In this document: piece after piece, positions 26,356 to 35,143 of the stretch
Numbering within the stretch: position 1 is the stretch's first letter
Layout: the number at the start of each line of letters is the position of its first letter
Assembly (NCBI RefSeq): GCF_024347635.1
Contig: NZ_AP025511.1
Span: forward strand, 806,001-870,000
Direction: 5' to 3'
Length of the DNA: 64,000 nt
Source: Vibrio tasmaniensis
GTDB lineage: Bacteria > Pseudomonadota > Gammaproteobacteria > Enterobacterales > Vibrionaceae
Translations under genes and position numbers: made by a program
Notes under the pieces: model-generated
Told to the model about the DNA's origin: nothing
Databases searched by the model: none
What the model saw: the letters and a program-made list of their open reading frames with translations, nothing else

Positions 26356-27237
26356 TCAACTCGACAAAGACAGCGCAAACGACAACAAGATTGGTAGGGT
26401 AACTACACTTAGGAAGTTACCAAATAACACCATAGACGCGACCTTAGGGGGCTCGACATTGAACCTCTCTGCAAACAGGTAGTTCATCACTGCGGGTGGC
26501 AGCATGGTGAACAGCACCATCATCTGAAGATGCAGCGTAGGCAGTGGGATAAAGAAGTAAATGATGGTAAAAGCGATCGCCCCTGTTAACAGCGATTGAG
26601 CCGTGCACAACAAGCCGACTTTTAATCCGCTCAGTCTCAAGTTGACCATTTGTGAACCCAGCGACAGCAGCATAATAGGAACAGCAGCTTGCCCAAGCAG
26701 AGATGTAGCTTCATAGATTGGATTCCACACCGAAATGCCAGACAGATTCAGCGTCATCGCTAATGCTGCGGCTAAGAATATCGGCATTTTTAAGATCTGT
26801 TTGATCGGATTGCCATCGCTTAATAACGCTAAGCCAACACTAATATGGACACATGCCGATACCACAAATAGTAATACCGCAGGGGCTAATGCGCTCTCGC
26901 CAAAGGTATAGGTGAATAGAGGAATTGCTAGGTTGCCACTATTACGGAACATGTGTGGCGGGGCCCAAGCCTTGAAATTGAGCTTAAATATCTTACAGAT
27001 CGGAATCATCAATAAAGCAGGCACTAACACCGCGACCAAAGAAGCGGTTATGAGTGGCAATTGCTCGGTGTCGAGAGGCATAGTGGTCAGCGATGCAAAC
27101 ACTAGCGCAGGAATACACACATCCATGTTGATGCGATTGATCGGCTTAAAATCGGGTTTGAGCCAACGACCGACCGCAAAGCCAGCACTGGCTAAAGCAA
27201 AAACGGGAAACAGAATGCTGATGACCTGTTCGAACAT
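26356..27237 (-). CDS. AEC-family transporter (auxin efflux carrier superfamily)
   Basis: A 293-residue inner-membrane protein with about ten helices. The opening ISILFPVFALASAGFAVGRW and the motif MFRNSGNLAIPLFTYTFG are characteristic of AEC permeases such as those for malonate or malate. It probably moves an organic acid or amino-acid derivative outward; the substrate is not readable. The ATG at 27237 follows AAGGAA; an in-frame start further upstream lacks a site. Single-gene unit. Confidence 0.85.
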   Translation of the reverse strand: MFEQVISILFPVFALASAGFAVGRWLKPDFKPINRINMDVCIPALVFASLTTMPLDTEQLPLITASLVAVLVPALLMIPICKIFKLNFKAWAPPHMFRNSGNLAIPLFTYTFGESALAPAVLLFVVSACVHISVGLALLSDGNPIKQILKMPIFLAAALAMTLNLSGISVWNPIYEATSLLGQAAVPIMLLSLGSQMVNLRLSGLKVGLLCTAQSLLTGAIAFTIIYFFIPLPTLHLQMMVLFTMLPPAVMNYLFAERFNVEPPKVASMVLFGNFLSVVTLPILLSFALSLSS

Positions 27238-27565
27238 AGAATTCCTTTCTAGGTTTAGTACCTCCATTTAGCGGAGAAACGAATGTTTTAGAGAGCGATA
27301 TAGATACGTATGAAGTCGAAATGTATAAGTATTAACCTATCAATATAATGAGTTGGCGTCACCGAAGATCGTTGTCTGTGAGCGGTTAATTTATATTTCT
27401 TTGAATGAAGCACAAAAAAGACCAGTGGCATCAGCAACGGGTCTTTAAAGGCTAGAAAAATCTGGGACGGATTCTTTAATTAATGACGGTTACCGATCTT
27501 GTCTTCTAAATGCGGTTAGAGTTGTTGCTTATCTCGTTTTGAGTTTTAAGTCATTCACCCTAAAA
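27238..27565. other. Intergenic region between the AEC and Tag genes
   Basis: About 330 bp holding the AEC promoter and the presumed terminator of the tag transcript (27413-27447). Nothing else seen. Confidence 0.4.
27413..27447 (-). terminator. Probable terminator of the tag gene
   Basis: On the minus strand AAAGACC and GGTCTTT pair across a large loop, followed by TTTTTG. It lies about 120 bp beyond the tag stop. Confidence 0.5.
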
Positions 27566-28252
27566 TTAGACTCGATTATCACCACAGCTGTAGGCAACGA
27601 TCTGGCTGATTTCGCTTAGGCTACGACCTGACTGTTGCTGCCATTCGTTGAAAGCCTTACTCGCCGCAACTTGTGCTCGCTTGGTGTTACGACCGCTATC
27701 CACCAAATCGGTACTGCGTAGGTGCGCTTCAACATCCGATGACAAGATGAAGGTATCTTTACCCATTTGACGTAAGGTGTAAGCACCGGTGTTACCGCCT
27801 AATCGCTTGCCGTGTTTCTTCAGGTAATCCCAAAGTTCTGTAATGCGTTCTGATGGCCAGTCGGCAACCATTTGCGAGAATGAATCGGCTTCACGCTTGG
27901 CGTTGTGGATCATGGTGGCATTGGCAGGAATGGTCATCACCTTAGTAAGGTGACGAATAATGCGCGGGTCTTGCGCTTTTTGTTCCCACATCTCATTCGG
28001 CAGCATTAGCATCTTTTCAATGTCGAACTCAAAGAACACCTCTTCAAATTGCGGCCATTTCTTTCTCACCACATTCCATGAAATGCCACACTGGAATACC
28101 TTTTCGGTAAAGGCGGCCAACCAACGGTCGTCGGTGATTTGCGATAACTCGGCTTGTGACAGTGGCGCACGGACAATCTTTTCGAGCTCGGCCGCTCCGC
28201 CTTTACGGTGAGCCGCACGTTGATAAATAGTGTCGAATTTTTCTTGAGTCAT
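27566..28252 (-). CDS. DNA-3-methyladenine glycosylase I family protein
   Basis: A 228-residue base-excision repair enzyme of the Tag family, which removes 3-methyladenine from alkylated DNA. Visible family features are RWLAAFTEKVFQCGISWNVV with RKKWPQFEEVFFEFD, the helix AKREADSFSQMVADWPSE, and the TYTLR-like GAYTLRQMGKDTFILSSDV near the C terminus. The N-terminal zinc-binding pattern of E. coli Tag (MxRCxW) is not evident, so this is a divergent branch. I place the start at the ATG at 28252, after GGAAC. Extending upstream would read through a tandem repeat, giving a spurious repetitive N terminus. Confidence 0.8.
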   Translation of the reverse strand: MTQEKFDTIYQRAAHRKGGAAELEKIVRAPLSQAELSQITDDRWLAAFTEKVFQCGISWNVVRKKWPQFEEVFFEFDIEKMLMLPNEMWEQKAQDPRIIRHLTKVMTIPANATMIHNAKREADSFSQMVADWPSERITELWDYLKKHGKRLGGNTGAYTLRQMGKDTFILSSDVEAHLRSTDLVDSGRNTKRAQVAASKAFNEWQQQSGRSLSEISQIVAYSCGDNRV

Positions 28253-28316
28253 TGAAGGTTCCAAATTACATCTTGTGTAGCCAATGCTTAATGATATGGG
28301 GTTGAATCTGGCAATT

Positions 28317-28424
28317 AAAACAAGTCTATTAACTAAAACAAGTCTATTAACTAAAACAAGTCTATTAACTAAAGTAAGTCTACTAATTAAAACAATCTTA
28401 TTAATCAAAACCAGTCTGACAATT
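28317..28424. repeat. Six tandem 18-bp repeats, decaying to one side
   Basis: The unit AAAACAAGTCTATTAACT is present exactly three times from 28317, then as three progressively altered copies to 28424. No spacers separate the units. It lies between the GNAT gene stop and the tag start, in the tag leader. Confidence 0.9.
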
Positions 28425-28432
28425 AGAACGAA

Positions 28433-28930
28433 CTAGCAGAGCTTTAATTCCATCTGATACAAGGGCCACGTTTTGCCATTGAACTCTTTAACGCTTGGCT
28501 CTTTGTCGACTACCTGAAATCCCGCTTTGTCGTAGCAGCGCTTTGCTCCGATATTTTGCTTGAATACCGCCAAGGTGATGGTGGTGACATTGGGTATTTG
28601 TTTCGCCGTTTCTAATGCACTTTCTATCATGGATTGTCCTAACCCTTTACCTCGAAGGTTGGGGTGAATCGCAACTCTGCAGAAGCGAAGTTCGCTGTCT
28701 GACATTCGTTGAAACTCCATAAAACCGAGCAAGTCATTGGCATTCGAGTTAGTGCTAGGCGTGGAGAAGGTGTAAAGCTCGACATGTGGCTCTTGAGAGC
28801 GTTCGATGATGGAGGCGGCTTTTAACGGCCAACCAAAGGTTCGTCCACCCCATAGTACGTAGTCTTCGAGGGATGTGAACCAAGTGACGATTTCGTCGGC
28901 GTCGGACGCTTTAAAGCGGTTTATTTCCAT
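28433..28930 (-). CDS. GNAT-family N-acetyltransferase
   Basis: A 165-residue acetyl-CoA-dependent acetyltransferase. The coenzyme A motif RVAIHPNLRGKGLGQSMIES and the following helix are clear, and the C-terminal IGAKRCYDKAGFQVVDKEP strand-loop is typical of the fold. Substrate unknown. The ATG at 28930 follows a purine-rich site. It lies about 40 bp downstream of the HD-domain gene, so the two are probably co-transcribed. Confidence 0.85.
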   Translation of the reverse strand: MEINRFKASDADEIVTWFTSLEDYVLWGGRTFGWPLKAASIIERSQEPHVELYTFSTPSTNSNANDLLGFMEFQRMSDSELRFCRVAIHPNLRGKGLGQSMIESALETAKQIPNVTTITLAVFKQNIGAKRCYDKAGFQVVDKEPSVKEFNGKTWPLYQMELKLC

Positions 28931-28972
28931 ATCTTTCTCTCTTCCTTATTGCCTGCTTCTTTTTCTAAGCCG

Positions 28973-29599
28973 CTAAACTTCCGAGCCCAGCTGCTCAAGA
29001 AAGCCACGCATGTAGTCGGTGCGCTTGTTGGCCTCTAACTTGGCGGATTCTGTATTCATGGTTTCCGCCAGCTTGAATAGCTTTACGTAGAAATGGTCGA
29101 CACTGTAATGCTTGTCATCCAAGTCACGCTGCTTCGCGAATGGGTCTTCGTGTTTATAGAGTTCTGCGTTAAAGCTCTGACCCACGTACAGACAGCGTGC
29201 AATGCCAATCGCACCGAGAGAATCTAGGCGATCTGCATCTTGAACGATTTGAGCTTCCAAGGTTTCTGGTGTGATGTTGGCGCTGTAACTGTGAGTGACA
29301 ATCGCGTGATGAATCTCGTCGAGATGGGATGCGGGATACTCGATAGATTTGAGGAAAGAGATCGCCTTCTCTGCCGCCATTTGCGAGCTTTGGGCTCTGT
29401 CTGGGTGATTCTTAGGAAAGGTGAAGCAATCGTGAAGGTAAGCGGCGGGTAGAACGACCTCAAGCTTAGCCTGTTCTTGAGCACACAAAGATTTGGCGGT
29501 TTTGACTACGCGTTTGATGTGGCTGATGTCGTGCGCGGCATCTTGTGTCATCTCTTGCTTTGCAAAATCAAGCAGTTGGCTTTCAAGTTTTTCCTTCAC
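28973..29599 (-). CDS. HD-domain phosphohydrolase (YedJ-like)
   Basis: A 208-residue metal-dependent phosphohydrolase. The HD signature is complete: AAHDISHIKRV supplies the first His, YLHDCF the HD pair, and QDADRLDSLGAIGIAR the distal Asp and following helix, in the usual order for YedJ/uncharacterised nucleotide hydrolases. Substrate not known. The start is a GTG at 29599 with GGGAG upstream. Probable operon with the GNAT gene. Confidence 0.85.
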   Translation of the reverse strand: MKEKLESQLLDFAKQEMTQDAAHDISHIKRVVKTAKSLCAQEQAKLEVVLPAAYLHDCFTFPKNHPDRAQSSQMAAEKAISFLKSIEYPASHLDEIHHAIVTHSYSANITPETLEAQIVQDADRLDSLGAIGIARCLYVGQSFNAELYKHEDPFAKQRDLDDKHYSVDHFYVKLFKLAETMNTESAKLEANKRTDYMRGFLEQLGSEV

Positions 29600-29713
29600 G
29601 CGTCTCTTTCTCCCTTTCTAGACGTTAGCAATCTTGCTTATTACTTAGCATATATTTCACATCGACTTTAACAGTTTCAAGCACGAGTTTTTATCTTTTA
29701 TAAAAGGAATACC

Positions 29714-29742
29714 CACAAAAAAACCGACTCTGTGAGTCGGCT
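29714..29742 (-). terminator. Terminator of the HAD hydrolase gene
   Basis: On the minus strand AAGCCGACTC and GAGTCGG form the stem, followed by a run of seven T residues. Confidence 0.85.
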
Positions 29743-29795
29743 TAATAGAAAGGTTATTCTGTGTTGACTAAAGCGTTATCAACGGTAATCAGAGC

Positions 29796-30455
29796 CTAAG
29801 CTGCAGCTTGTTGAAGTTTTGCTAACACATCATGCAGAGAAGGGCTGATGGTGTGACCAAGCGCTTTCACTTCTTCGCAAGGCTCAACCAAATCTGGGAT
29901 CTGGAAGCTAATCATATTCGCTGCCATTGATGCGCGAATACCGTTGTTCGAATCTTCAAACGCTAGGCAGGTTTCAGGGGCAACACCTAAGCGTTCTGCC
30001 GCCAGCAAGTAGATCTCTGGATGAGGCTTACCGTGAGTCACTTCGCAGCCGGTGCTTAATGAGGTGAAGTAAGAATCTAGGCCTGCTAACTCAAGCTTTT
30101 TCTTTGCGATATCTAGCTGAGTGGAGGTCGCCACCGCAATTGGAATGCCGTTTGATTTTAACCATTCAAGAAGTTCGATAACGCCATCTTTTATTGGGAT
30201 AGCCTGGTGCTTAACAATCGCACTGTAGCGAGTGCGCCATTCGGTGTTCAGCGCTGGGTAATCTAACCCTTCGCCGTAGCCATTTCTAAAAATCTGTTCG
30301 ATGGTTTTTGCGTTACAACCAATGATGCCTAAGTAGACATCTTGCAAGAACGGAACACCTTGCGCGTGACATGCTTCTTCAAAAATCTGCATACAAAGTC
30401 GCTCGGTGTCGAGTAACAGTCCATCCATATCAAAAATAGCAGCTTGAAAATTCAT
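29796..30455 (-). CDS. HAD-superfamily phosphatase/phosphomutase-like hydrolase
   Basis: A 219-residue HAD subfamily IA enzyme. Motif I is FDMDGLLLDTE, with the nucleophile Asp and the acid/base Asp. Motif II is VATST, motif III GKPHPEIYLLAAERLG, and motif IV LAFEDSNNGI. A helical cap lies between residues 15 and 80. It resembles YniC/beta-phosphoglucomutase-type enzymes that dephosphorylate sugar phosphates. Exact substrate unknown. Stand-alone gene with its own terminator. Confidence 0.88.
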   Translation of the reverse strand: MNFQAAIFDMDGLLLDTERLCMQIFEEACHAQGVPFLQDVYLGIIGCNAKTIEQIFRNGYGEGLDYPALNTEWRTRYSAIVKHQAIPIKDGVIELLEWLKSNGIPIAVATSTQLDIAKKKLELAGLDSYFTSLSTGCEVTHGKPHPEIYLLAAERLGVAPETCLAFEDSNNGIRASMAANMISFQIPDLVEPCEEVKALGHTISPSLHDVLAKLQQAAA

Positions 30456-30866
30456 ATCCGTGGTTCTTTATGTGTTGTCGTGGTGAGGGCGAGTATTTTG
30501 ACATAGTGTCTCGGGATAGGCGAGTCAGTGTTCAGTAAGAATATTCTTAATTAGAACGGAAATATGCCTCTGAGAGGATTTGTATGTGATTGATTGTGAA
30601 TGAAATAATATCGTTAAGTTATGAATCTAGCACTTTATAGGCCATACAGATCTAACAGACACAATAATGGTTATCGTAAATAACAAATTTAGGTTTAGAG
30701 TCTGTCTTCCTATTACATTTCATAAACTTACGGGTCAGTTAGCGTGACCATAATCTTAGAAAAAACAATTTACGAAAGCCCGCAATCATAGTGTGACCAA
30801 GCAATAAGTAAATGCTGGAACTTAGGGACAAAATATCATTAGTCCACATTTTTAGCAGGGTTGCTT
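30456..30866. other. Divergent promoter region, HAD gene and Dcu transporter
   Basis: About 410 bp, A+T-rich. I looked for FNR (TTGAT-N4-ATCAA) and CRP sites, expected for an anaerobic C4-dicarboxylate carrier, and found no convincing match. Confidence 0.4.
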
Positions 30867-32195
30867 ATGTTGTATTTTGAGTTTCTATTTTTACTTGTCG
30901 TTCTCTATATCGGTTCTCGATATGGCGGTATCGGCTTAGGTGTTGTTTCGGGAATTGGTTTGGTTATCGAGGTGTTTGTCTTCAAGATGCCACCAACGTC
31001 TCCACCTGTCACCGTAATGCTGATCATCCTCGCTGTTGTTACCTGTGCTTCTATTCTTGAAGCGGCGGGTGGCTTGAAATACATGTTGCAAGTCGCGGAA
31101 AGGGTACTGAGAAAGAACCCGAAACGCGTCACCTTGATAGCACCGTTTGTGACTTACTCGATGACATTCCTATTGGGTACTGGCCACGCGGTTTACTCAA
31201 TCATGCCGATCATCGGCGATGTTGCACTAAAGAACGGTATTCGTCCTGAGCGCCCAATGGCGGCTGCATCGGTTGCGTCTCAGCTAGCAATTACGGCATC
31301 TCCAATTTCTGCGGCTGTGGTGTACTACCTCGCGCAGCTATCTGATATTCAACACTCCATCACTCTGCTTTCTATTTTGATGGTGACGGTTCCTGCAACG
31401 CTGTTCGGCACACTTTTGCTTTCTCTGTATAGCTTGAAACGCGGTAAAGAACTGACTGACGATCCTGAATATCAAGCGCGTCTAAAAGATCCTGAGTGGA
31501 AAAAGCGCATTGAAAGCACCACCGCGACCTCTTTGGATGAAGTGCTGCCAACTTCGGCTCGTAATGCAGTATTGATTTTCCTATTGTCGATTGTGGTGAT
31601 TGTTATCGTGGCAATGGTGCCAGAGATCAGAACTATCGTAGACGGCGACAAACCAATCAAGATGTCGGTGATCATCCAAATGATGATGCTCTGTTTCGGC
31701 GGTATCATTTTACTGGCAACTAAAACCGACCCACGTGACGTGCCAAACGGCGTGGTATTCAAATCGGGTATGGTGGCAGCGATTGCTATTTTCGGTATCG
31801 CTTGGATGTCAGATACTTATTTCCAATACGCAATGCCTCAGTTTAAATCTGGCATCGTGGAAATGGTGACCAACTACCCATGGACGTTTGCATTAGCGCT
31901 ATTCATTGTATCGGTTGTGGTGAACTCTCAAGCCGCGACTGCACGTATGATGCTACCGGTTGGCCTTGGCTTAGGATTAGATCCTGCACTGCTTATTGGC
32001 CTGATGCCAGCGGTTTACGGTTACTTCTTCATCCCGAACTATCCATCAGATATCGCAACAGTGAACTTCGATGTTTCTGGCACCACTAAGATTGGTAAGT
32101 GGTACTTCAACCACTCATTCATGTCGGTTGGTTTAATCGGTGTAGTCGGTGCATGCTGTTTAGGCTACGCACTGGCACAGATTTTTATCGCTTAA
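30867..32195 (+). CDS. Dcu-family anaerobic C4-dicarboxylate transporter
   Basis: A 442-residue inner-membrane carrier with about ten to twelve helices that should exchange fumarate, malate, aspartate and succinate. Family signatures are GSRYGGIGLGVVSGIGLVIE, the AAGGLKYMLQVAERVLRKNP segment, and GTGHAVYSIMPIIGDVALKN with GIRPERPMAAAS, which matches DcuB closely. ITASPISAAVVYYLA is DcuA-like. I therefore name only the family. The ATG at 30867 follows CAGGG. It is monocistronic and ends at a strong terminator. Confidence 0.88.
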   Translation: MLYFEFLFLLVVLYIGSRYGGIGLGVVSGIGLVIEVFVFKMPPTSPPVTVMLIILAVVTCASILEAAGGLKYMLQVAERVLRKNPKRVTLIAPFVTYSMTFLLGTGHAVYSIMPIIGDVALKNGIRPERPMAAASVASQLAITASPISAAVVYYLAQLSDIQHSITLLSILMVTVPATLFGTLLLSLYSLKRGKELTDDPEYQARLKDPEWKKRIESTTATSLDEVLPTSARNAVLIFLLSIVVIVIVAMVPEIRTIVDGDKPIKMSVIIQMMMLCFGGIILLATKTDPRDVPNGVVFKSGMVAAIAIFGIAWMSDTYFQYAMPQFKSGIVEMVTNYPWTFALALFIVSVVVNSQAATARMMLPVGLGLGLDPALLIGLMPAVYGYFFIPNYPSDIATVNFDVSGTTKIGKWYFNHSFMSVGLIGVVGACCLGYALAQIFIA

Positions 32196-32215
32196 TCCGT
32201 TAACGAAGTGAAATG

Positions 32216-32246
32216 AAAAACAGCGCCTAAATTGGCGCTGTTTTTG
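32216..32246. terminator. Bidirectional terminator after the Dcu gene
   Basis: AAAAACAGCGCC and GGCGCTGTTTTT pair around a six-base loop, with T tracts on both strands. Confidence 0.9.
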
Positions 32247-32279
32247 TTTGTTCTGTTTTGATGCGAATTTAAACCAATA

Positions 32280-32603
32280 TTAACGAGGCTCAAAAGCCAA
32301 CGACTGAATCGCTTCTTCTATCGTTAGGAAATGGATCTTCATTAGGCATACTTCTGCCTTCTGGAACTCGTGATTTCGAATCAGTTTGGTTACGCTTTCA
32401 ACTGAATACTGGTCTGCTCGTTTCGCTAGAGACAGTTGGTTTGAGCTCGATTGCAGCGAATAGCTGTCGCCCTCTGAATCGATGAGACAATCATCTTCGC
32501 CCAAGATCATGTCTGAGCATTCTGCTTGAAATTCGTGTTCGGACGCGACGTAAATAAGCTCATCATCGCCGTCGAGTTTTACCAAAGATGGCCAACTGAT
32601 CAT
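32280..32603 (-). CDS. DUF4144-like protein
   Basis: A 107-residue acidic cytoplasmic protein beginning MISWPSLVKLDGDDELIYVA, which I recall as the opening of the Vibrio DUF4144 family. The first half is beta-rich and the second half helical (VESVTKLIRNHEFQKAEVCL). Function unknown. The ATG at 32603 follows GAGG. It lies about 100 bp downstream of the metallopeptidase-like gene on the same strand. Confidence 0.7.
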   Translation of the reverse strand: MISWPSLVKLDGDDELIYVASEHEFQAECSDMILGEDDCLIDSEGDSYSLQSSSNQLSLAKRADQYSVESVTKLIRNHEFQKAEVCLMKIHFLTIEEAIQSLAFEPR

Positions 32604-32702
32604 TACTGCCTCTCAATCATGGATGTTGAAGTTTGATTTCCGACTATAAACACTTTTCGTTGATGGATCATCTCTAACCTCTAACCTCTAACGACTCGAA
32701 CG

Positions 32703-33494
32703 TTACTTACTTAGAGATCGACCCAACGGCGCGAAATAACCTTGAAGCGCTTCATAAATCTCTTTGCGATGCTTGAGGTCTGGATAGAGAGGGAACATAT
32801 CCGGCTTGGTCGTGCCATCGACTAAGTAAGAATTTTCGATATCTGAACAGGATTCAATCGTAGCTTCAAAGGCTCGCGCCATCATTTCTGTTGGTAGTGA
32901 GAAGTAACGAGCCGACGTTGCCTTGTCTGCAATGACACTGCGTGCAACGTAGTCGTGTTTGTCTAGGTTATTGTCGCTGAGTAGTGTGGCATCGAATACA
33001 GACATCAAACTCTCATTTAATGGATGAGGTCGCACCTTTCTATCGTGTAACCAACAATCACTGGCGAACAAGATTTGCTTGCGAGGACCGGAGGTGTCAC
33101 CAATCTCAAATGCTTTCTCCGCGATATAGTGGTCAAACGCATGCCAAAACTCATGCGCTAACGCACCAGCTCCGGCATTCTTAGCTAGAGCGAGTTCTCT
33201 TTGATTTGGTGCGTAGTGTGCTTGTACGCCTTTTCTGCCACCACTGCCGAACGCCAAGCCTAATGTGCCGCGCAGACCAATCGCTTCTGGTGGCAGAGCC
33301 AAGATGTAAGCCAAGTCTGCTAAAGAGTCGAATATCAGATTTGCAGCAAGCTCTTTCTCTTCTTTCGTTACCCAAGCGCCCACACGAATGCTGCCCATAC
33401 CGAAGGTCTGTTTGATGTCCATGAATGACACCTGATCGCCATGTCGGTAGTCTGGGCCTTTGCGCGTTTTGTATTTAAAGTGGGTTAACTTCAA
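32703..33494 (-). CDS. CLCA_X/LPD1-type zinc metallopeptidase-like protein
   Basis: A 263-residue protein of the group annotated CLCA_X in vibrios. It carries an LPD1-like region (NLIFDSLADLAYILALPPEA, IGLRGTLGLAFGSGG). The HExxH zinc motif is in AGALAHEFWHAFDHYIAEK, with a further His in reach. LPD1 domains are otherwise seen in large polyvalent proteins of phages and mobile elements. The start appears to be TTG at 33494, five bases after AAGGATCC, since the conserved N-terminal GPDYRHGDQVSF lies before any ATG. Target unknown. No signal peptide. Confidence 0.7.
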   Translation of the reverse strand: MKLTHFKYKTRKGPDYRHGDQVSFMDIKQTFGMGSIRVGAWVTKEEKELAANLIFDSLADLAYILALPPEAIGLRGTLGLAFGSGGRKGVQAHYAPNQRELALAKNAGAGALAHEFWHAFDHYIAEKAFEIGDTSGPRKQILFASDCWLHDRKVRPHPLNESLMSVFDATLLSDNNLDKHDYVARSVIADKATSARYFSLPTEMMARAFEATIESCSDIENSYLVDGTTKPDMFPLYPDLKHRKEIYEALQGYFAPLGRSLSK

Positions 33495-33584
33495 AAGGAT
33501 CCTTGGAAATGGGGGAGATGTAGTTTAGCGCTGTTGTGTGGTGCACAGGGTTAAGCTGGGAAAGTTAGCACTTTTGTCCGTAAA

Positions 33585-34286
33585 TTACCGAACAAAATGA
33601 GTGAGATTGTGTTCGAAAGCCTCCCATGAGGTTGGGTTACCTTCATGGGTCAGTGGAAACAGCGACTTATTTGGCTTGGCATAGCTTAAACGATGTAACC
33701 TCTGCGTGACATGATAACTGTCTAGCCCTGAAATTGTGACTAAATCTAACGCTTCTAAATCTAGGTAGCCGTCCGGCATCACAGCACGCTTTGGCGCGTG
33801 AATCGTAACAACTTCACCAATTAACATTTGAGTTTGGTTACTTTCAATTGTTATCTGCTCTTTGAAGGCTAAGCCTATTTTCAGAGGGCTTTCCAAGACA
33901 AACGGAGCAGGGAACACATCATCGTAATAGGGCGTGAGTCCGACCGCGTTAAATTCTGAGATTGATTTGGGATAGCGAGCGGAAGTTTGATGCGCTTTTC
34001 GAACAAACCCAGCACCAATGCTGTTGATGGTGAAGTGCTGAGTTTCTAGGATATTTTCTAGTGTATGACGGCGACTTTCTGCAGGTCGGACGATGAAGCC
34101 AAGCAAAGGTGGATTTGACCCCAAATGAATCACAGAGCTCACCACTGAAAGGTTCTCTAGCCCTTGTTTGTCGCAAGTGCCAATAAGGTTTGCGCTTTTA
34201 AACCCTGATAAGGAGTTAATTAAGCGAGCGCGCTCACGCTGGTCCATTGCGTTGATATCTTGTCTTGAAAGGGTCATTGCCTTCAT
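33585..34286 (-). CDS. Flavin reductase-like FMN-binding protein
   Basis: A 233-residue protein of the flavin reductase-like split-barrel group. The FMN-site segment is recognisable in GFKSANLIGTCDKQGLENLS and the following SSVIHLGSNPPLLGFIVRP. The helix THTLENI-type region (RRHTLENILETQHFTINSIG) is also typical. It may use NAD(P)H and FMN. Several in-frame starts exist; I chose ATG at 34286. An upstream extension to 34358 looks unlike the family. Confidence 0.8.
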   Translation of the reverse strand: MKAMTLSRQDINAMDQRERARLINSLSGFKSANLIGTCDKQGLENLSVVSSVIHLGSNPPLLGFIVRPAESRRHTLENILETQHFTINSIGAGFVRKAHQTSARYPKSISEFNAVGLTPYYDDVFPAPFVLESPLKIGLAFKEQITIESNQTQMLIGEVVTIHAPKRAVMPDGYLDLEALDLVTISGLDSYHVTQRLHRLSYAKPNKSLFPLTHEGNPTSWEAFEHNLTHFVR

Positions 34287-34527
34287 ATCTTCTCTTCTTC
34301 TCATTTTTGTTTTCGACGACTTGTTCACTAACCAAACTAAAACATATCTACGCAGCATCGCTTTATTCCGATCATCCAGTTTGAATAAGTGGTAGTGAAA
34401 GGAGGATTCTTTTAGAAAATTGCAATTTCCTTGAAATTAAATGTGACACTGTAGCTTAATTTGTTGTTGCAGCGGTTTGCTATTGAGCGATACCATGTAC
34501 GGCTATTTCTTTGGTAAAGATGTAATT

Positions 34528-34935
34528 ATGTCAGATGAAAAGCTCGCGCTAGAGTGGATGCGCCAACAAGCGCATAGAATTGATCCATATGTTATAAATC
34601 CATCATTTGATGAATGCGTTGAGTTGCTTGAGCCTGCCTTTAAGAAAGGCAAGAGTGTCGCGCAGCTAAAATATCTATTATCAGAAGCGGATCGCCGAGC
34701 GGGAGCTGCCGAACGTAAACATGCTGCTTTAAAGTTTGCTAAAGAAAAAAGCCCAAAGGCAGGTCAAAACCTTCGTCTGCAAAGCAAACTTCAACAAGTT
34801 CAATTGGCATTAAAGTTAGCAACTGGCGATAACAACATGACCATATCGCAGTTCTGCTCTGAATATGATGTCAGTAAGCGAGACGGCAACGAAGCGTGGA
34901 ATGAAAAGTTGGTTGAGCAAAATAATAAGAAGTGA
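34528..34935 (+). CDS. Hypothetical helical protein, 135 residues
   Basis: Not recognised. The protein is charged and helical, starts MSDEKLALEWMRQQAHRIDP, and has a long basic helix (LLSEADRRAGAAERKHAALK). It has no signal or membrane segment. Upstream in-frame starts at 34495 and 34477 are possible and ribosome binding sites are weak for all. It stands alone and ends at a hairpin at 35037. Confidence 0.6.
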   Translation: MSDEKLALEWMRQQAHRIDPYVINPSFDECVELLEPAFKKGKSVAQLKYLLSEADRRAGAAERKHAALKFAKEKSPKAGQNLRLQSKLQQVQLALKLATGDNNMTISQFCSEYDVSKRDGNEAWNEKLVEQNNKK

Positions 34936-35036
34936 TTTCGTGATGCCGTATATGGTTTAACTGAAGATCCGACAAGATTCACTTGCTTATGTATTCATTT
35001 AAAATCCTACCAATAAATGTTGCTCAACGGTATTTC

Positions 35037-35066
35037 AAAAGCCTGAAGATCTTCTTTTCAGGCTTT
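35037..35066 (+). terminator. Terminator-like hairpin
   Basis: AAAAGCCTGAA and TTCAGGCTTT pair around a loop of about eight bases; the T tract is short (TTTGCT). It lies about 100 bp after the gene at 34528. Confidence 0.55.
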
Positions 35067-35143
35067 GCTAACAGCTAGCCACTCATCAGCTCCGTCTTAG
35101 TCGTTAACCACCTCTAAAAATACCGATGAGTGAATATCAGGTA

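Noticed and set aside
28253..28408. Longer N terminus for the tag gene
   Set aside because: The extra 52 residues come from translating the tandem repeat; the ATG at 28252 has a ribosome binding site and fits the family.
28317..28424. Possible CRISPR array
   Set aside because: Units are 18 bp and directly adjacent, with no spacers and no cas genes in the window.
30456..30866. FNR or CRP site before the Dcu gene
   Set aside because: No candidate kept both half-sites at the right spacing.
32703..33494. Prophage remnant suggested by the LPD1-type domain
   Set aside because: No integrase, structural phage genes or attachment repeats flank it, and neighbours are ordinary chromosomal genes.
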